Source: an uncultured Candidatus Peregrinibacteria bacterium (GTDB lineage Bacteria; Patescibacteriota; Gracilibacteria; CAIRYL01). Taken from it: DNA of 12,669 bases. How positions within the stretch are numbered: the stretch's first letter is position 1; the number at the start of each line of letters is the position of its first letter. A program made the position numbers and the translations under genes. The notes below the pieces were generated by a model. That model had not been told where the DNA came from and did no database searches. It saw nothing but the letters and a program-made list of their open reading frames with translations. Where the stretch lies: NCBI GenBank assembly GCA_903882825.1, contig CAIRYL010000079.1, positions 1 through 12,669 of the forward strand. The letters run 5' to 3'. Shown here one piece after another: positions 1 to 7,858 of this stretch.

Positions 1-1
1 A

Positions 2-310
2 ACAAAACGCATTATAGATATGGAACAAGATTTTTTACGGCAACCAGAGCTTCGTGCGACATCTGAAAAGCGTGTATTTTTTAGAAATATGAAAAATATG
101 CTTTCTATAGGGATTTTCTTTTTAGGGTCTTTTCTTTTAACGGGATCTTTAAATAATGCATTTTTAACGTACGCTCAACTTCAAGAAACGGCGAAAAATA
201 TGCCTCAAAATATTCCTCAAAACGAAGCACAAGTAGAAAATATTGTACAAGATCTTCAAAATATTTCTGATTCAGCGAGTTTTTTTTTGCCCCATATCAA
301 AAAGAAATAG
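2..310 (+). CDS. DUF4012 protein, N-terminal part (5' open, frameshifted)
   Basis: This reading frame is open to the left edge; the first ATG in the window is at 20, so the true start may lie outside. Counting from that ATG, a basic cytoplasmic stretch leads into one hydrophobic segment at about residues 27-45, then a polar region rich in Gln, Asn and Ala, as expected for an N-terminal membrane anchor with the rest outside the cell. The frame stops at 308-310, shortly after a run of nine T (280-288). One extra T there would join it in frame to the DUF4012 domain encoded downstream, giving a protein of about 632 residues from the ATG at 20. I therefore read it as the front part of that gene and not as an independent 96-residue protein. 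The function of DUF4012 is not known; many Patescibacteria carry such proteins at the cell surface. Confidence 0.7.
   Translation, partial: TKRIIDMEQDFLRQPELRATSEKRVFFRNMKNMLSIGIFFLGSFLLTGSLNNAFLTYAQLQETAKNMPQNIPQNEAQVENIVQDLQNISDSASFFLPHIKKK
280..288 (+). other. T9 homopolymer at the DUF4012 frame break
   Basis: Nine consecutive T lie where the upstream frame must move by one base to enter the DUF4012 frame. The new frame is bounded on the left by a TGA at 268-270, and the old frame by a TAG at 308-310, so the switch must occur between these points; the T run is the only slippery sequence there. Ten T would give a seamless Ser-Phe-Phe-Phe-Ala-Pro junction. It could be an indel error, a recent mutation, or a site of transcriptional slippage or ribosomal frameshifting. 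Confidence 0.75.
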
Positions 311-375
311 TCCCAGCACCTAAAAACTCTCTTTTATTTCAAGGGGAACGTGCCAATAAAGGTTTTCAAGATCTT

Positions 376-1917
376 TTGTCCATTGCATCTCTTGTGATGG
401 AATTTTTCAAGAAAAATAAAGAATTCTTGCCTCCTCAGTCATCTATACCTGATTTTTCAAAACTCGTTCCAGAAATATACAAAATACTTCCCAGTATTAT
501 ACATCATCTCACTTCGGCAGAAAATTCGGTAAAAGATATGAAAAATATTCCTCCCGCTCTTGCTGAAGGGATTCCTTTACTTTCTTCTTTTGCACAAATT
601 TTTCAAAAAAATAAAACCGGAGTCGAATTATTTTTTGGCTTACAAAATACGCCACACACGATTCTGTTTGTTTTCCAAAATACCAATGAAATTCGAGCAA
701 CTGGTGGATTTATTGGCTCTGTAGGGCTGGCAACCATACAAAATGGAAAACTAGAAAAATTTGAATTTCAAGATGTATACGACCTCGATAAACATTTAAA
801 AACAACAATTCCTGTACCCCTTGAATTTTCAGAAATTACAAACCGACTTTTCTTGAGAGATTCTAATTTTTCCCTTCATTTCCCCGATTCTGCACAACGA
901 ATACAGTGGTTTTACGAACAAGAAAGTGGAAAAAAGGTAGATACCATTGTGACTATTAATGAAGAGTTTTTTCAGTGGGCGCTTTCGGTGGCAGGTCCGG
1001 TAACGGCAGGAGAAAATGTAGAAATTACTGCAGAAAATGCTATTTTTACCATTATGTATTTGGTAGAAGGGAAATTTTTTGGAAAAGGATTTGATGGGAC
1101 ATCTCCAAAAGAATTTTTAGGAAAATTGGCTCCAGAGCTGGTCCAAAAAGTTTTAAAAAATATTTCACTCTCCGATTTTGCTCGTCTCCTCCATCTTATT
1201 TCACAAAAACATCTTTTAGCATGGTCATCAAAACCAGAAATCCAAAACTTTTTTACGGATTTCCATATTACAGGAGATGTTTTTTCTCATTTTTCTGCAA
1301 AAAATCCACAAGCTATAAAAGATTTTTTTGCTCTTTCTTTTACCAATATTGGATCGAATAAAAGTGATGGTTTTATTCAGCAAAACATAGAACACACCAA
1401 TATTATGGCGAAAGATGGGACTATTTCCGGAATTCTTCATGTCACTCGAACTCATACGTGGGGAGAAAATGAAGAAGCTCTTTTTTCAAAACTTTTCTCA
1501 GAATTTGGGACTTCTGCGACGGTAGGAGATTTTGACCTGAAAAATATTTTAGGGAAAGGCGACAATAAGGTATTTACACGCATATTTCTCCCACCCAATA
1601 TAGAAATTACAAATGCAAAAGGAATTTTTTCAGGATCGGTAAAAACCACTCAATTCCCAAATTATACCGAACTTTCTTTTTCTTTTCCAAAAGTTCCATT
1701 TGCAGAAAGTAGAAGTATTGAAATTGGCTATACTCTTCCTCAAAAAGGAAATATATTGGAATTTACAGCTCTTTCACAGCCCGGAATGCGGTCACAAACA
1801 CTTACCGCTTCTGTTCTTTCAGAAACCGGAACTCCGGTAATTCTCACCAATCCCACTCTTTTTTCTGGAGAGTTTTTAGAAGATAAGAGTTTTCTCATCT
1901 CTCCATCATCCTTATGA
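376..1917 (+). CDS. DUF4012 domain protein, main part (continuation after frameshift)
   Basis: This frame carries the DUF4012 core. Counting from the TTG at 376, the signature QNTNEIRATGGFIG is at about residues 101-114, followed by DVYDLD near 133-138. A segment of the type LRDxNxSxxFPDSAxxxxWFYExExGxxVD is at about 155-185. Coding without a stop begins at 271, and the translation of 280-375 (FFFAPYQKEIVPAP and onward) reads as natural protein that continues the upstream frame, so the TTG is probably not a genuine start. The C-terminal half is beta-rich and polar and has no second membrane segment, consistent with an extracytoplasmic domain. The stop codon overlaps the ATG of the tatD gene as ATGA, which suggests co-transcription and translational coupling. 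The biochemical role is unknown. Membership of the family is clear; whether the gene is intact depends on the T9 run. Confidence 0.85.
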   Translation: MSIASLVMEFFKKNKEFLPPQSSIPDFSKLVPEIYKILPSIIHHLTSAENSVKDMKNIPPALAEGIPLLSSFAQIFQKNKTGVELFFGLQNTPHTILFVFQNTNEIRATGGFIGSVGLATIQNGKLEKFEFQDVYDLDKHLKTTIPVPLEFSEITNRLFLRDSNFSLHFPDSAQRIQWFYEQESGKKVDTIVTINEEFFQWALSVAGPVTAGENVEITAENAIFTIMYLVEGKFFGKGFDGTSPKEFLGKLAPELVQKVLKNISLSDFARLLHLISQKHLLAWSSKPEIQNFFTDFHITGDVFSHFSAKNPQAIKDFFALSFTNIGSNKSDGFIQQNIEHTNIMAKDGTISGILHVTRTHTWGENEEALFSKLFSEFGTSATVGDFDLKNILGKGDNKVFTRIFLPPNIEITNAKGIFSGSVKTTQFPNYTELSFSFPKVPFAESRSIEIGYTLPQKGNILEFTALSQPGMRSQTLTASVLSETGTPVILTNPTLFSGEFLEDKSFLISPSSL

Positions 1918-2714
1918 TTCCCCTTTTTGATACCCATACCCACGATAGTTTTGATGTTTTTGATGCCGATCGAACAGAAATGATGGCACGAGGAAAAGAG
2001 AAAGGAGTAATTGGGAAAATTCAAATTGGTTGTGATATTTCTTCTTCCAAAAATGCCATAAATGTAGCGATGGAATATGAAAATATGTGGGCAAGCGTGG
2101 GAATTCATCCGTGCTCTGTGTTGTCTTTAAAAGAATTCCCAAAAATAGAAGACGAACTAGAAGAACTCCTAAAAAAATATCCACAAAAAATTGTAGCTAT
2201 TGGAGAAACAGGTTTTGATTTTTTTCATGAAGATACGCCAGAAATTCGTTTTTTACAGGAAAATTCCCTTCTCCAACACTGCCATTTGGCTACAAAATAT
2301 AAAAAAACATTAGTGATTCATACTCGCAATGCCACAGAAGAAAGTATTTTATTTTTTCGGCTTCACCGAGAAAAACTTCCAAAACGAGGAGTTTTTCATT
2401 GTTTTGGGGAAGACTTGGTATTTGCGAATTTTGCTACGCAGGAACTAGGATACGCATTAGGAATTGGGGGAACACTTACGTATAAAAAAAACGAACATAT
2501 CCGTGATGCCGTGCAAAAAACACCATTAGAATTTTTAGTGACCGAAACTGATGCGCCATATTTAGCCCCGCAATCTTATCGCGGAAAAAGAAACGAGTCG
2601 TCGTATATGACCGAAGTAGTGGAACTCATTGCTGATTTAAAAAACATACCTGTTGAGAAGTGCGCAGAACAACTGGTGCAAAATGCAAAAAATATTTTTC
2701 AAATTCCCCTGTAA
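1914..2714 (+). CDS. tatD: TatD-family metal-dependent DNase/hydrolase
   Basis: This is a 266-residue protein of normal TatD length with the full set of metal-binding and family motifs: DTHTH at residues 6-10 (H8, H10), GIHPC at 63-67, IGETGFDFF with the bridging Glu98, VIHTRNA with His136, FHCFGE with His162, and ETDAPYLAP with Asp213, followed by RGKRNES and the C-terminal NAKNIF. Members fold as a TIM barrel with a two-metal centre and hydrolyse DNA, often as 3'-5' exonucleases linked to repair and DNA degradation. The acid after GETG is in GFDFF where GLDYY is usual, a conservative change. The ATG overlaps the stop of the DUF4012 gene (ATGA), so translation is probably coupled. The gene ends three bases before the convergent glycosyltransferase gene. 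The family call is firm; the assignment to tatD itself and not a sister paralogue is less so. Confidence 0.93.
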   Translation: MIPLFDTHTHDSFDVFDADRTEMMARGKEKGVIGKIQIGCDISSSKNAINVAMEYENMWASVGIHPCSVLSLKEFPKIEDELEELLKKYPQKIVAIGETGFDFFHEDTPEIRFLQENSLLQHCHLATKYKKTLVIHTRNATEESILFFRLHREKLPKRGVFHCFGEDLVFANFATQELGYALGIGGTLTYKKNEHIRDAVQKTPLEFLVTETDAPYLAPQSYRGKRNESSYMTEVVELIADLKNIPVEKCAEQLVQNAKNIFQIPL

Positions 2715-2717
2715 ATT

Positions 2718-3833
2718 TTAAAAATTGAAAAAAATATGGTCAGCATTTTTTAAAAATTGTTCATAGGAAAAATGTTCTTGTACTCGTTTTTTTCCTATAT
2801 TCCGCAGATGCTCCACTTTTTCAGGATTATGAGAAAGGTCTATTATTGCATCTGCAATAGCTTTCGGACTTTTCGGTGGCACCAAAATTCCAGCCTCTCC
2901 TAACACTTCACGTATTCCACCTACCCGCGTGGCAATAATAGGAACACCCGCCTGCATGGCTTCCAGTAAAACCATTCCAAAAGGTTCCTCGTAGGAAGGA
3001 AGTACAAAAATATCTATTTTTTCCCAAAATGCTTGCATTTGAGGTGCTGTACAAAATCCTAAAAAAAATGCATTTGGAATATTTTTTTGTTGTAAATCTG
3101 CTTGCAACGGTCCATCTCCTGCCATTATGAGTGTATATTCTGATGTACTCAGGAGTGTAAATGCCTCCAGAGCATCTGGAAGACCTTTTTCGGGAGAAAA
3201 GCGTGAAGCAGTGCCTATTACTGTTTTTTGGAAATGGATACCAGAAATTTTTTGCTCATCTGTGTGGAGATTATTATGTGGCAAAATTGGATTTGGCAAT
3301 ACCTGAATATGCAACGGTTTTGAGATGTTGCTTTGTATTTGATTTTTCATGTACTCAGAAGGAACAATAATGGTTGCCCATGATGCACAAAACTTCCATA
3401 AAAACAGAAATGGATTTTTAAAAAACCAATCTCCCAATGGGGCATGGTGTCCCCAAAAAACCTGGATTCCTAGTATTTTTGCAATGGGAGTCCAACAAAT
3501 TTTTTCAAGAAATGTCATGCAGAGCATTTTCCGAACACCTTTTATACGAAATGCAAACAGCACCCCAATTCCCACTAAAAAAAAGAAAGGAAGCAGTATA
3601 GGCGTTATAAATATTTGTTTTCGAGAAGTAATATCTTTAAAAAATGGAAAAAAGATTGTAAAAAAATGGTGTTGTAAAAATGCGTCTCCCAGTACCGAAC
3701 ACGATCCACAAAAAACGGGTTTTATATGAATTTTGTCCCAGTGTTTCGCCATTTCCAAATGTACTGCTTCTTCTCCTCCCCATGCACTTTTTAGAGGGAA
3801 ACGAGTAAAAAGTATGGAAAAATTATCCTTCAT
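2718..3833 (-). CDS. GT4-type glycosyltransferase
   Basis: From the ATG at 3833 this is a 371-residue GT-B enzyme. The N-terminal beta strand and loop FSILFTRFPLKSAWGGEE (about residues 5-22) match the usual opening of family 4 glycosyltransferases, with the WGG turn that contacts the acceptor side. The C-terminal domain begins near residue 205 with GTASRFSPEKGL, continues with LIMAGDGPL, and holds the E-x7-E donor-site motif EPFGMVLLE at 283-291, then AGVPIIATRVGG and GILVPP. Such enzymes transfer sugars from nucleotide donors to lipid-linked or polysaccharide acceptors at the inner face of the membrane; donor and acceptor cannot be read from sequence. The frame stays open upstream to 4154, but that part is the shadow of the opposite gene, and a good promoter at 3879-3907 supports the start at 3833. 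An internal hydrophobic stretch (about 75-98) may help membrane association. Confidence 0.9.
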   Translation of the reverse strand: MKDNFSILFTRFPLKSAWGGEEAVHLEMAKHWDKIHIKPVFCGSCSVLGDAFLQHHFFTIFFPFFKDITSRKQIFITPILLPFFFLVGIGVLFAFRIKGVRKMLCMTFLEKICWTPIAKILGIQVFWGHHAPLGDWFFKNPFLFLWKFCASWATIIVPSEYMKNQIQSNISKPLHIQVLPNPILPHNNLHTDEQKISGIHFQKTVIGTASRFSPEKGLPDALEAFTLLSTSEYTLIMAGDGPLQADLQQKNIPNAFFLGFCTAPQMQAFWEKIDIFVLPSYEEPFGMVLLEAMQAGVPIIATRVGGIREVLGEAGILVPPKSPKAIADAIIDLSHNPEKVEHLRNIGKKRVQEHFSYEQFLKNADHIFFNF

Positions 3834-3878
3834 AAAATTTGTAAAATAAGCGGTATACCTGTAAAAAAATGCCCGAGT

Positions 3879-3907
3879 ATTATGCCCCAAAAAATAAAAA
3901 ATGACAA
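3879..3907 (-). promoter_or_regulatory. Sigma-70-type promoter of the glycosyltransferase gene
   Basis: On the minus strand a TTGTCA (-35; 3907-3902) is followed after exactly 17 bases by CATAAT (-10; 3884-3879). Each hexamer is one base from consensus. Transcription should begin near 3872, giving a leader of about 39 bases before the ATG at 3833. This argues against the longer reading frame that starts further upstream. Confidence 0.6.
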
Positions 3908-3929
3908 AATACACACAAAAAGATAATAT
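3901..3929 (+). promoter_or_regulatory. Possible promoter of the 438-residue gene
   Basis: ATGACA at 3901-3906 resembles a -35 box, with TAATAT at 3924-3929 after 17 bases or GATAAT at 3922-3927 after 15. The -35 overlaps the -35 of the divergent glycosyltransferase promoter, so the two would compete for RNA polymerase. The -10 match is weak and the region is very AT-rich, so this is tentative. Confidence 0.3.
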
Positions 3930-3972
3930 ATATTCTCTTCCATATTTTAAAATTTCCATATATTCCATTTTT

Positions 3973-5289
3973 ATGATTGAAGAAAAACACCCCCACGAGA
4001 TACACGCTTCCATACTTCTTCCAGATGCATTTGATGAGCAAGCTCGAGAGCGGATACAAAATCTTATGGACGGGGTTTTAACTTCTTTAAAAGGTATTAC
4101 AGCCGAAAAAAAAGGAAATACATTAACCGCGACAGCAAATTTTCCACAAAACATTCAACCAATAATAAACGTTGCCATTTGGGAATGTTTGGCAAGTATA
4201 GTAGAACATTCCAGAGAAAATATATTAAAATTTGGAGACCAAGAAAACCCTGCAAAAATTAGAGTTTTTTATAGAGATGGGGATCCTAAGGATCAAACAG
4301 AGAAGCCTACGGTTATTGAGAAAGGAGGCTACAAGGTAAATAGTGGGACTCCTACGGTATATGATTATCAGAATAAAACCTCTAGAATGGTGACAAAAGA
4401 TGATGATAACCCTGTAATGCGCATAGTAGCAGAAAGAAATGGGGAAACTCATGTATGGCAAAACCCAACCTCCCGAAAAGAATGGATTACACATTCGGCA
4501 AAGGAATATGAACAGAAAGATTTAGAGACTTCTTCTCCTTCGGTTGCATTTGCTATTCCCCCAAATTTTCTAGAAAAACAGAAACATCCACTTGATATAT
4601 TGTTGGGAAAGTTCCATGAGCTTTTACAGAGTCTTACGGTTGAAATTTCCGAAAATTCTGTGGTATTAGAATCTGAAAATATAACCTTGGATAAACAGAG
4701 AGATCAAACAACCAAACCGATTCATCAAAAGCTTTTAGCACCAAAAGAAATAGACTATTTTTTAAATACTGTTATCGAAAAAGTTCTTGCAATAATGGTA
4801 CAGCAAGCAAGCCCTAATGCAGAAAAAAGTAAAAAAACAGGAATTGTGGAAGTACTGGTGGATGCAGATTATGCAAAACAAATGGTAAAAATACCAAATT
4901 TAAATGCTACAGTGTTAATTCAATATACTTTTAAAAACGCCAGTTTTACCCAAGAAGAAGAGAGGTATATTCTTAGATATAATTATAATGGTGAGCAGAA
5001 CACTAAATATGTGGACAAAAAAAATGTGCAAAAAATAGAAAAAAAAGATGGGAATGTTTGTATCCTTATGAATCCAGAAAAAGAGAGCACCCTAGAAATT
5101 GGGGGTGGTATTACCAAAATGGGACACGTTACTTTTGAAAATGCAACGTATACAATGAATAGTGGGATTTGCCGTATTGTGTATACAAATGGGAGCAGTA
5201 CTAATATTTTTAAAAAATATATGACACAAGTTACGGGCGATAATGGGGAATCCGTATGGAGAAAAGATTTAGAAAACCCTCGGAAATAA
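3973..5289 (+). CDS. Unrecognised 438-residue soluble protein, possibly duplicated
   Basis: I do not recognise this protein. The ATG at 3973 was chosen because the 24 residues that an ATG at 3901 would add overlap the divergent promoter region and have AT-rich, low-information composition. There is no signal peptide or membrane segment. The sequence is charged (Lys, Glu, Asp) and alternates predicted helices and strands. Two halves resemble each other: a helix, strand pair, helix and strand at about residues 25-105 and again near 205-300; each half ends in a beta-rich block with RIV strands (MRIVAERNG near 150-160; CRIVYTNGS near 400). The second half ends with a WRKDLEN-like tail, the first with a similar KEYEQKDLE stretch. 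The match was judged by eye. It is convergent with the cupin-like gene, 20 bases away. It has no Shine-Dalgarno site, only a T-rich leader. Confidence 0.85.
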   Translation: MIEEKHPHEIHASILLPDAFDEQARERIQNLMDGVLTSLKGITAEKKGNTLTATANFPQNIQPIINVAIWECLASIVEHSRENILKFGDQENPAKIRVFYRDGDPKDQTEKPTVIEKGGYKVNSGTPTVYDYQNKTSRMVTKDDDNPVMRIVAERNGETHVWQNPTSRKEWITHSAKEYEQKDLETSSPSVAFAIPPNFLEKQKHPLDILLGKFHELLQSLTVEISENSVVLESENITLDKQRDQTTKPIHQKLLAPKEIDYFLNTVIEKVLAIMVQQASPNAEKSKKTGIVEVLVDADYAKQMVKIPNLNATVLIQYTFKNASFTQEEERYILRYNYNGEQNTKYVDKKNVQKIEKKDGNVCILMNPEKESTLEIGGGITKMGHVTFENATYTMNSGICRIVYTNGSSTNIFKKYMTQVTGDNGESVWRKDLENPRK

Positions 5290-5309
5290 AGAAAATCTTA
5301 AAAATTTTT

Positions 5310-5885
5310 TTATGATAATTTTTTCCCAGATGGTTGATTAAGACTTCCTTTGCGAATCATTCTATATTTTCCTGTTTGAGTATCCATATCATAAATATTA
5401 AACTCTGTATCGATATTAAAATTTTTAAACCGAATAGCCAGATTTATAGAAGTAGATCCTCCCACATACGGAGAATGATTGCGATGAAATACATACGGTG
5501 GCCAACCCAACAGTCCTGGACCATTACACACTACTTTTCCGTTATGGGTAATTTGGGATGCTGAAATCTCAAATGTTTCAATTTTGCCATGTGCGGGCGT
5601 ATATAATTCTACTATTCGTGTTCCTGCCAGTGTAATAAGGTTGTCATCTTGCTGTGGATGCATATACCAAGGACGTAACACTTCTTCTACCGTTCCCGGA
5701 GAAAAGGCATCTTCGTCATGTATTACTCTATCTAACGCATTCATTCCTTCTATAAAAGGAATCGCCTGAAAATCGACTCCTTTTGTTTGGCGAAGCACTG
5801 TAAATGGAATAACGTGGGCGAGTCCATCTATTTTATAAATAATATCTGGATGAAAATGTGCAGATCCTTCAGGAATAGAAAGCAT
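5310..5885 (-). CDS. Cupin-like protein of unknown function
   Basis: This 191-residue protein lacks a signal peptide or membrane segment. The middle part reads like a cupin/RmlC-type beta barrel: WYMHPQQDDNLITLAG at about residues 73-88, with a metal-ligand-like His and acidic pair, then a run of short strands with Gly turns, and GWPPYVFHRNHSPY near 127-140, which could supply the second histidine motif. Cupins range from epimerases and isomerases to sugar or small-molecule binding proteins; nothing here fixes the substrate, and it is not a clear dTDP-dehydrorhamnose epimerase. It lies downstream of a strong terminator, so it should have its own promoter; a TATTAT box sits at 5913-5908. It is convergent with the 438-residue gene. 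The coding call is firm, the fold call moderate. Confidence 0.8.
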   Translation of the reverse strand: MLSIPEGSAHFHPDIIYKIDGLAHVIPFTVLRQTKGVDFQAIPFIEGMNALDRVIHDEDAFSPGTVEEVLRPWYMHPQQDDNLITLAGTRIVELYTPAHGKIETFEISASQITHNGKVVCNGPGLLGWPPYVFHRNHSPYVGGSTSINLAIRFKNFNIDTEFNIYDMDTQTGKYRMIRKGSLNQPSGKKLS

Positions 5886-5907
5886 AAAAGAAAATAAAAA
5901 AACGCCT

Positions 5908-5913
5908 ATAATA
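5908..5913 (-). promoter_or_regulatory. -10 box for the cupin-like gene
   Basis: TATTAT on the minus strand lies 22 bases before the ATG at 5885, with a T-rich leader between. No convincing -35 box is present, but upstream DNA is A/T-rich. A terminator just upstream (5951-5992) makes a separate promoter necessary. The arrangement of -10 box, short spacer and U-tract resembles that of the lipoprotein gene. Confidence 0.4.
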
Positions 5914-5950
5914 TACTCTTTTTTAAAAAAATTTCCTTAAAAATATATAA

Positions 5951-5992
5951 AAAAAATACCCATCTCAGAATTTTATCGGAGATGGGTATTTT
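5951..5992 (-). terminator. Intrinsic terminator after the lipoprotein gene
   Basis: A perfect 14-base-pair stem (5953-5966 with 5979-5992) closes a 12-base loop. The lower part is A/T-rich and the upper part contains ACCCATCTC paired with GAGATGGGT. Read on the minus strand, the right arm runs into a tract of eight T and then further A/T-rich sequence. It begins 23 bases past the lipoprotein stop codon. On the plus strand the following tract is poor, so it probably acts for the minus strand. Confidence 0.9.
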
Positions 5993-6014
5993 AAAATCCT
6001 AAAAAAACAGTCGA

Positions 6015-7808
6015 TTACTCGCCACTTTGCATTTTTTCCCTTTGTTTTTGAATCTCTTGTTTCATTTTTTCTGCTCTTTCTGCTATTTGAGCACTTTCTT
6101 CGGATACTGTTTTTTCAGAGAGAGAATTTTCTACATCAACAGTATTCGGATCATTTTGAAGTGATTCAGGATGTATATCATCCAGACGAGGTGGAAGTGG
6201 AATATTTGTCCCCTCTTCACTCGGAGCATTTCGGAGTGATTCAGGATTTCGGCGAGGTGGTGGTGGAATATCCGTTCCCTCTCTTCTGCGTTCTTGAACA
6301 CTTTCTAATGATTCTTCTTGTCCATTTTTTGAGGTTTCTCCTTCGTTTCTAACAGTATCGTCAGTAATTTGTATCACTGATTCAGGAGGAACAACTCCAT
6401 TTTGAACACGGGTATTTCCTTCCCATTTCTTTTCACCTCGAAGAGATTTTTTTGCATCTCTGGCATCAGATACTGTTTTTTGTGCTTCCAAAAAAAGTTC
6501 TGCCTTTTCAGGATTTTTTTCTTTTATTTTTTCGTATATATCATTCGTTTTTTTCTCTCTTTTCAATTTTTGTTCTTCTTGCTTTAAAAGAATCACTTGT
6601 TCTTTTGTCATTTCTCCACTTATTACTTGTTCATTTAGTGTTTGTATTTTTGATTGTCTTTGTATTTTTTCTGATTCGTTTTGTGCACTCCACTCTTCTT
6701 TTTGAGTTTTCCAATTTTGTGCAGTCACTCCTTTTTTCTCTAAAATTCGTACTATACCTTGCTCTTTAATAGCTTTCCACAAAGATCCTGGATCACTTTC
6801 CTCTGCGGTAAGAGTCGCTTTTGCAGGAGAAAGGATTTCTTCCACTTCCTCTTTGCTCATTCCTGTTTGTAGTAGTTTTGCTGTAAGATCATTTATATGC
6901 GTTAATAATAGTTCTCGTTTTTTTTGATGAACCATTTTCCTATCAAACACTAATGGATAATTTCCTGTTTCTGAAAGAGGAAGACCATCAATGGTGGTAT
7001 CAAAAGAAACATTAAAAGTTTCTTCTCCAGATGTAATGGCTTCTTCTACTTCTAAAATAGTTATATCTACTGTTTCGGAAATTTCCTGTAAAGAATTTTT
7101 GATTTCATCTATTTGGGCTTGTAATTCAGGATTTGCTTCTTTTTTTTCCGATAAAAGAATCAATACTTCATCCTGAAGAAATTGAACATCTTGCAAAAGA
7201 ATCAATAATTCTTGTGGATTTTTTTGAGACTCCAAAGCTTCCAGTGCTAAAGAAATATTCAGTTCCATTTCTGTGAGTAATTCTGGCGTAGAAAGATTTT
7301 CAAGAGGAAGCACTGGGATAGGAGATTGTAAGCCCCTATTAATATACATTTCTGAAGAAGGAACCACTCCTGGATTCACCGGGGGAGGAGCTACTCCTTG
7401 AGATTCTGGAGATAGGGACGGAATAGGAGTCTCTAAAGAATTTTCGATGGGAAGTTCTTCTGCAAATGCAACTTCAGAAAACCAGGTTCCTTTACTCACC
7501 GAAGGAGAAGGACTTTCTTCTTTTGGTGTTTCTAAAACTTTCATAGGCTCTGTTTCAAACTTTTTTTGAAGTTTTTCCTGTGCATCACGTACTCTTTTTA
7601 AATATTCATCTACTTGTTCATCTGGTGCACCGGTTACTTTTTCTACTACTTTTACAGGCGAAGGAGTGGGAAGTGGTGTAGCAATCGCTGTTTGAAGAGG
7701 CGGAGCAACAGGTGTAGGAGAAGCTTCTTCTGAACCACCCCATAACGAACAACCCGAAAACAAGAAAAGGGCACACAACGAAAAAAGAATTTTGGTATTG
7801 GTTTTCAT
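6015..7808 (-). CDS. Repeat- and coiled-coil-rich lipoprotein, function unknown
   Basis: From the ATG at 7808 this is 597 residues. It begins with a short basic region, a hydrophobic core and a lipobox-like LFLFSGC, so Cys20 should be lipidated and the protein anchored outside the cytoplasmic membrane. The mature part starts with a Pro/Thr/Ser linker (residues 25-60). It continues with long charged helical segments (Glu, Lys, Gln), likely coiled coil, near 190-270 and 375-460, and a final amphipathic helix at about 570-594. A Pro-rich tandem repeat of about 25 residues (GT-D/N-IP-x-PPR ... PESL-x-N-x-P) occupies roughly 505-550. I do not recognise the family; a wall-spanning or spacer-type surface protein is a guess. 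A longer start at 7868 would overlap the SufBD-like gene and the promoter, and it would bury the signal peptide, so I reject it. Termination is at 5951-5992. Confidence 0.88.
   Translation of the reverse strand: MKTNTKILFSLCALFLFSGCSLWGGSEEASPTPVAPPLQTAIATPLPTPSPVKVVEKVTGAPDEQVDEYLKRVRDAQEKLQKKFETEPMKVLETPKEESPSPSVSKGTWFSEVAFAEELPIENSLETPIPSLSPESQGVAPPPVNPGVVPSSEMYINRGLQSPIPVLPLENLSTPELLTEMELNISLALEALESQKNPQELLILLQDVQFLQDEVLILLSEKKEANPELQAQIDEIKNSLQEISETVDITILEVEEAITSGEETFNVSFDTTIDGLPLSETGNYPLVFDRKMVHQKKRELLLTHINDLTAKLLQTGMSKEEVEEILSPAKATLTAEESDPGSLWKAIKEQGIVRILEKKGVTAQNWKTQKEEWSAQNESEKIQRQSKIQTLNEQVISGEMTKEQVILLKQEEQKLKREKKTNDIYEKIKEKNPEKAELFLEAQKTVSDARDAKKSLRGEKKWEGNTRVQNGVVPPESVIQITDDTVRNEGETSKNGQEESLESVQERRREGTDIPPPPRRNPESLRNAPSEEGTNIPLPPRLDDIHPESLQNDPNTVDVENSLSEKTVSEESAQIAERAEKMKQEIQKQREKMQSGE
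6160..6291 (-). repeat. Two-copy DNA repeat inside the lipoprotein gene
   Basis: Two related units, about 6160-6215 and 6236-6291, share GTGATTCAGGAT, CGAGGTGG, GTGGAATAT and a CCCTCT ending. They encode the Pro-rich tandem repeat of the lipoprotein. The copies still resemble each other at the DNA level, which suggests a fairly recent duplication and possible copy-number variation. Confidence 0.7.
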
Positions 7809-7830
7809 AAAAAAATAAAAAAACATTGCT

Positions 7831-7858
7831 ATTATACACTTTCTTTTATATTTAGCAA
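7831..7858 (-). promoter_or_regulatory. Promoter of the lipoprotein gene
   Basis: A perfect TATAAT (-10; 7836-7831 on the minus strand) is preceded after 16 bases by TTGCTA (-35; 7858-7853). Transcription should begin near 7824, leaving only about 16 bases of T-rich leader before the ATG at 7808. The -35 overlaps the last codons of the SufBD-like gene. This supports the short start. Confidence 0.6.

Noticed and set aside
3901..3972. Start of the 438-residue protein at the ATG at 3901
   Set aside because: The extra 24 residues overlap the divergent promoter and are low-information A/T-rich sequence; the ATG at 3973 gives a more natural beginning.
3834..4154. N-terminal extension of the glycosyltransferase up to 4154 on the minus strand
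   Set aside because: It is the antisense of the 438-residue gene and of the promoter region. The natural glycosyltransferase opening begins at 3833, downstream of a good promoter.
5290..5309. A terminator between the convergent 438-residue and cupin-like genes
   Set aside because: The 20 bases are A/T runs with no stable stem.
6402..6769. Plus-strand ORFs rich in Phe and Leu opposite the lipoprotein gene
   Set aside because: They are antisense images of Lys/Glu-rich coding and have no ribosome site or promoter.
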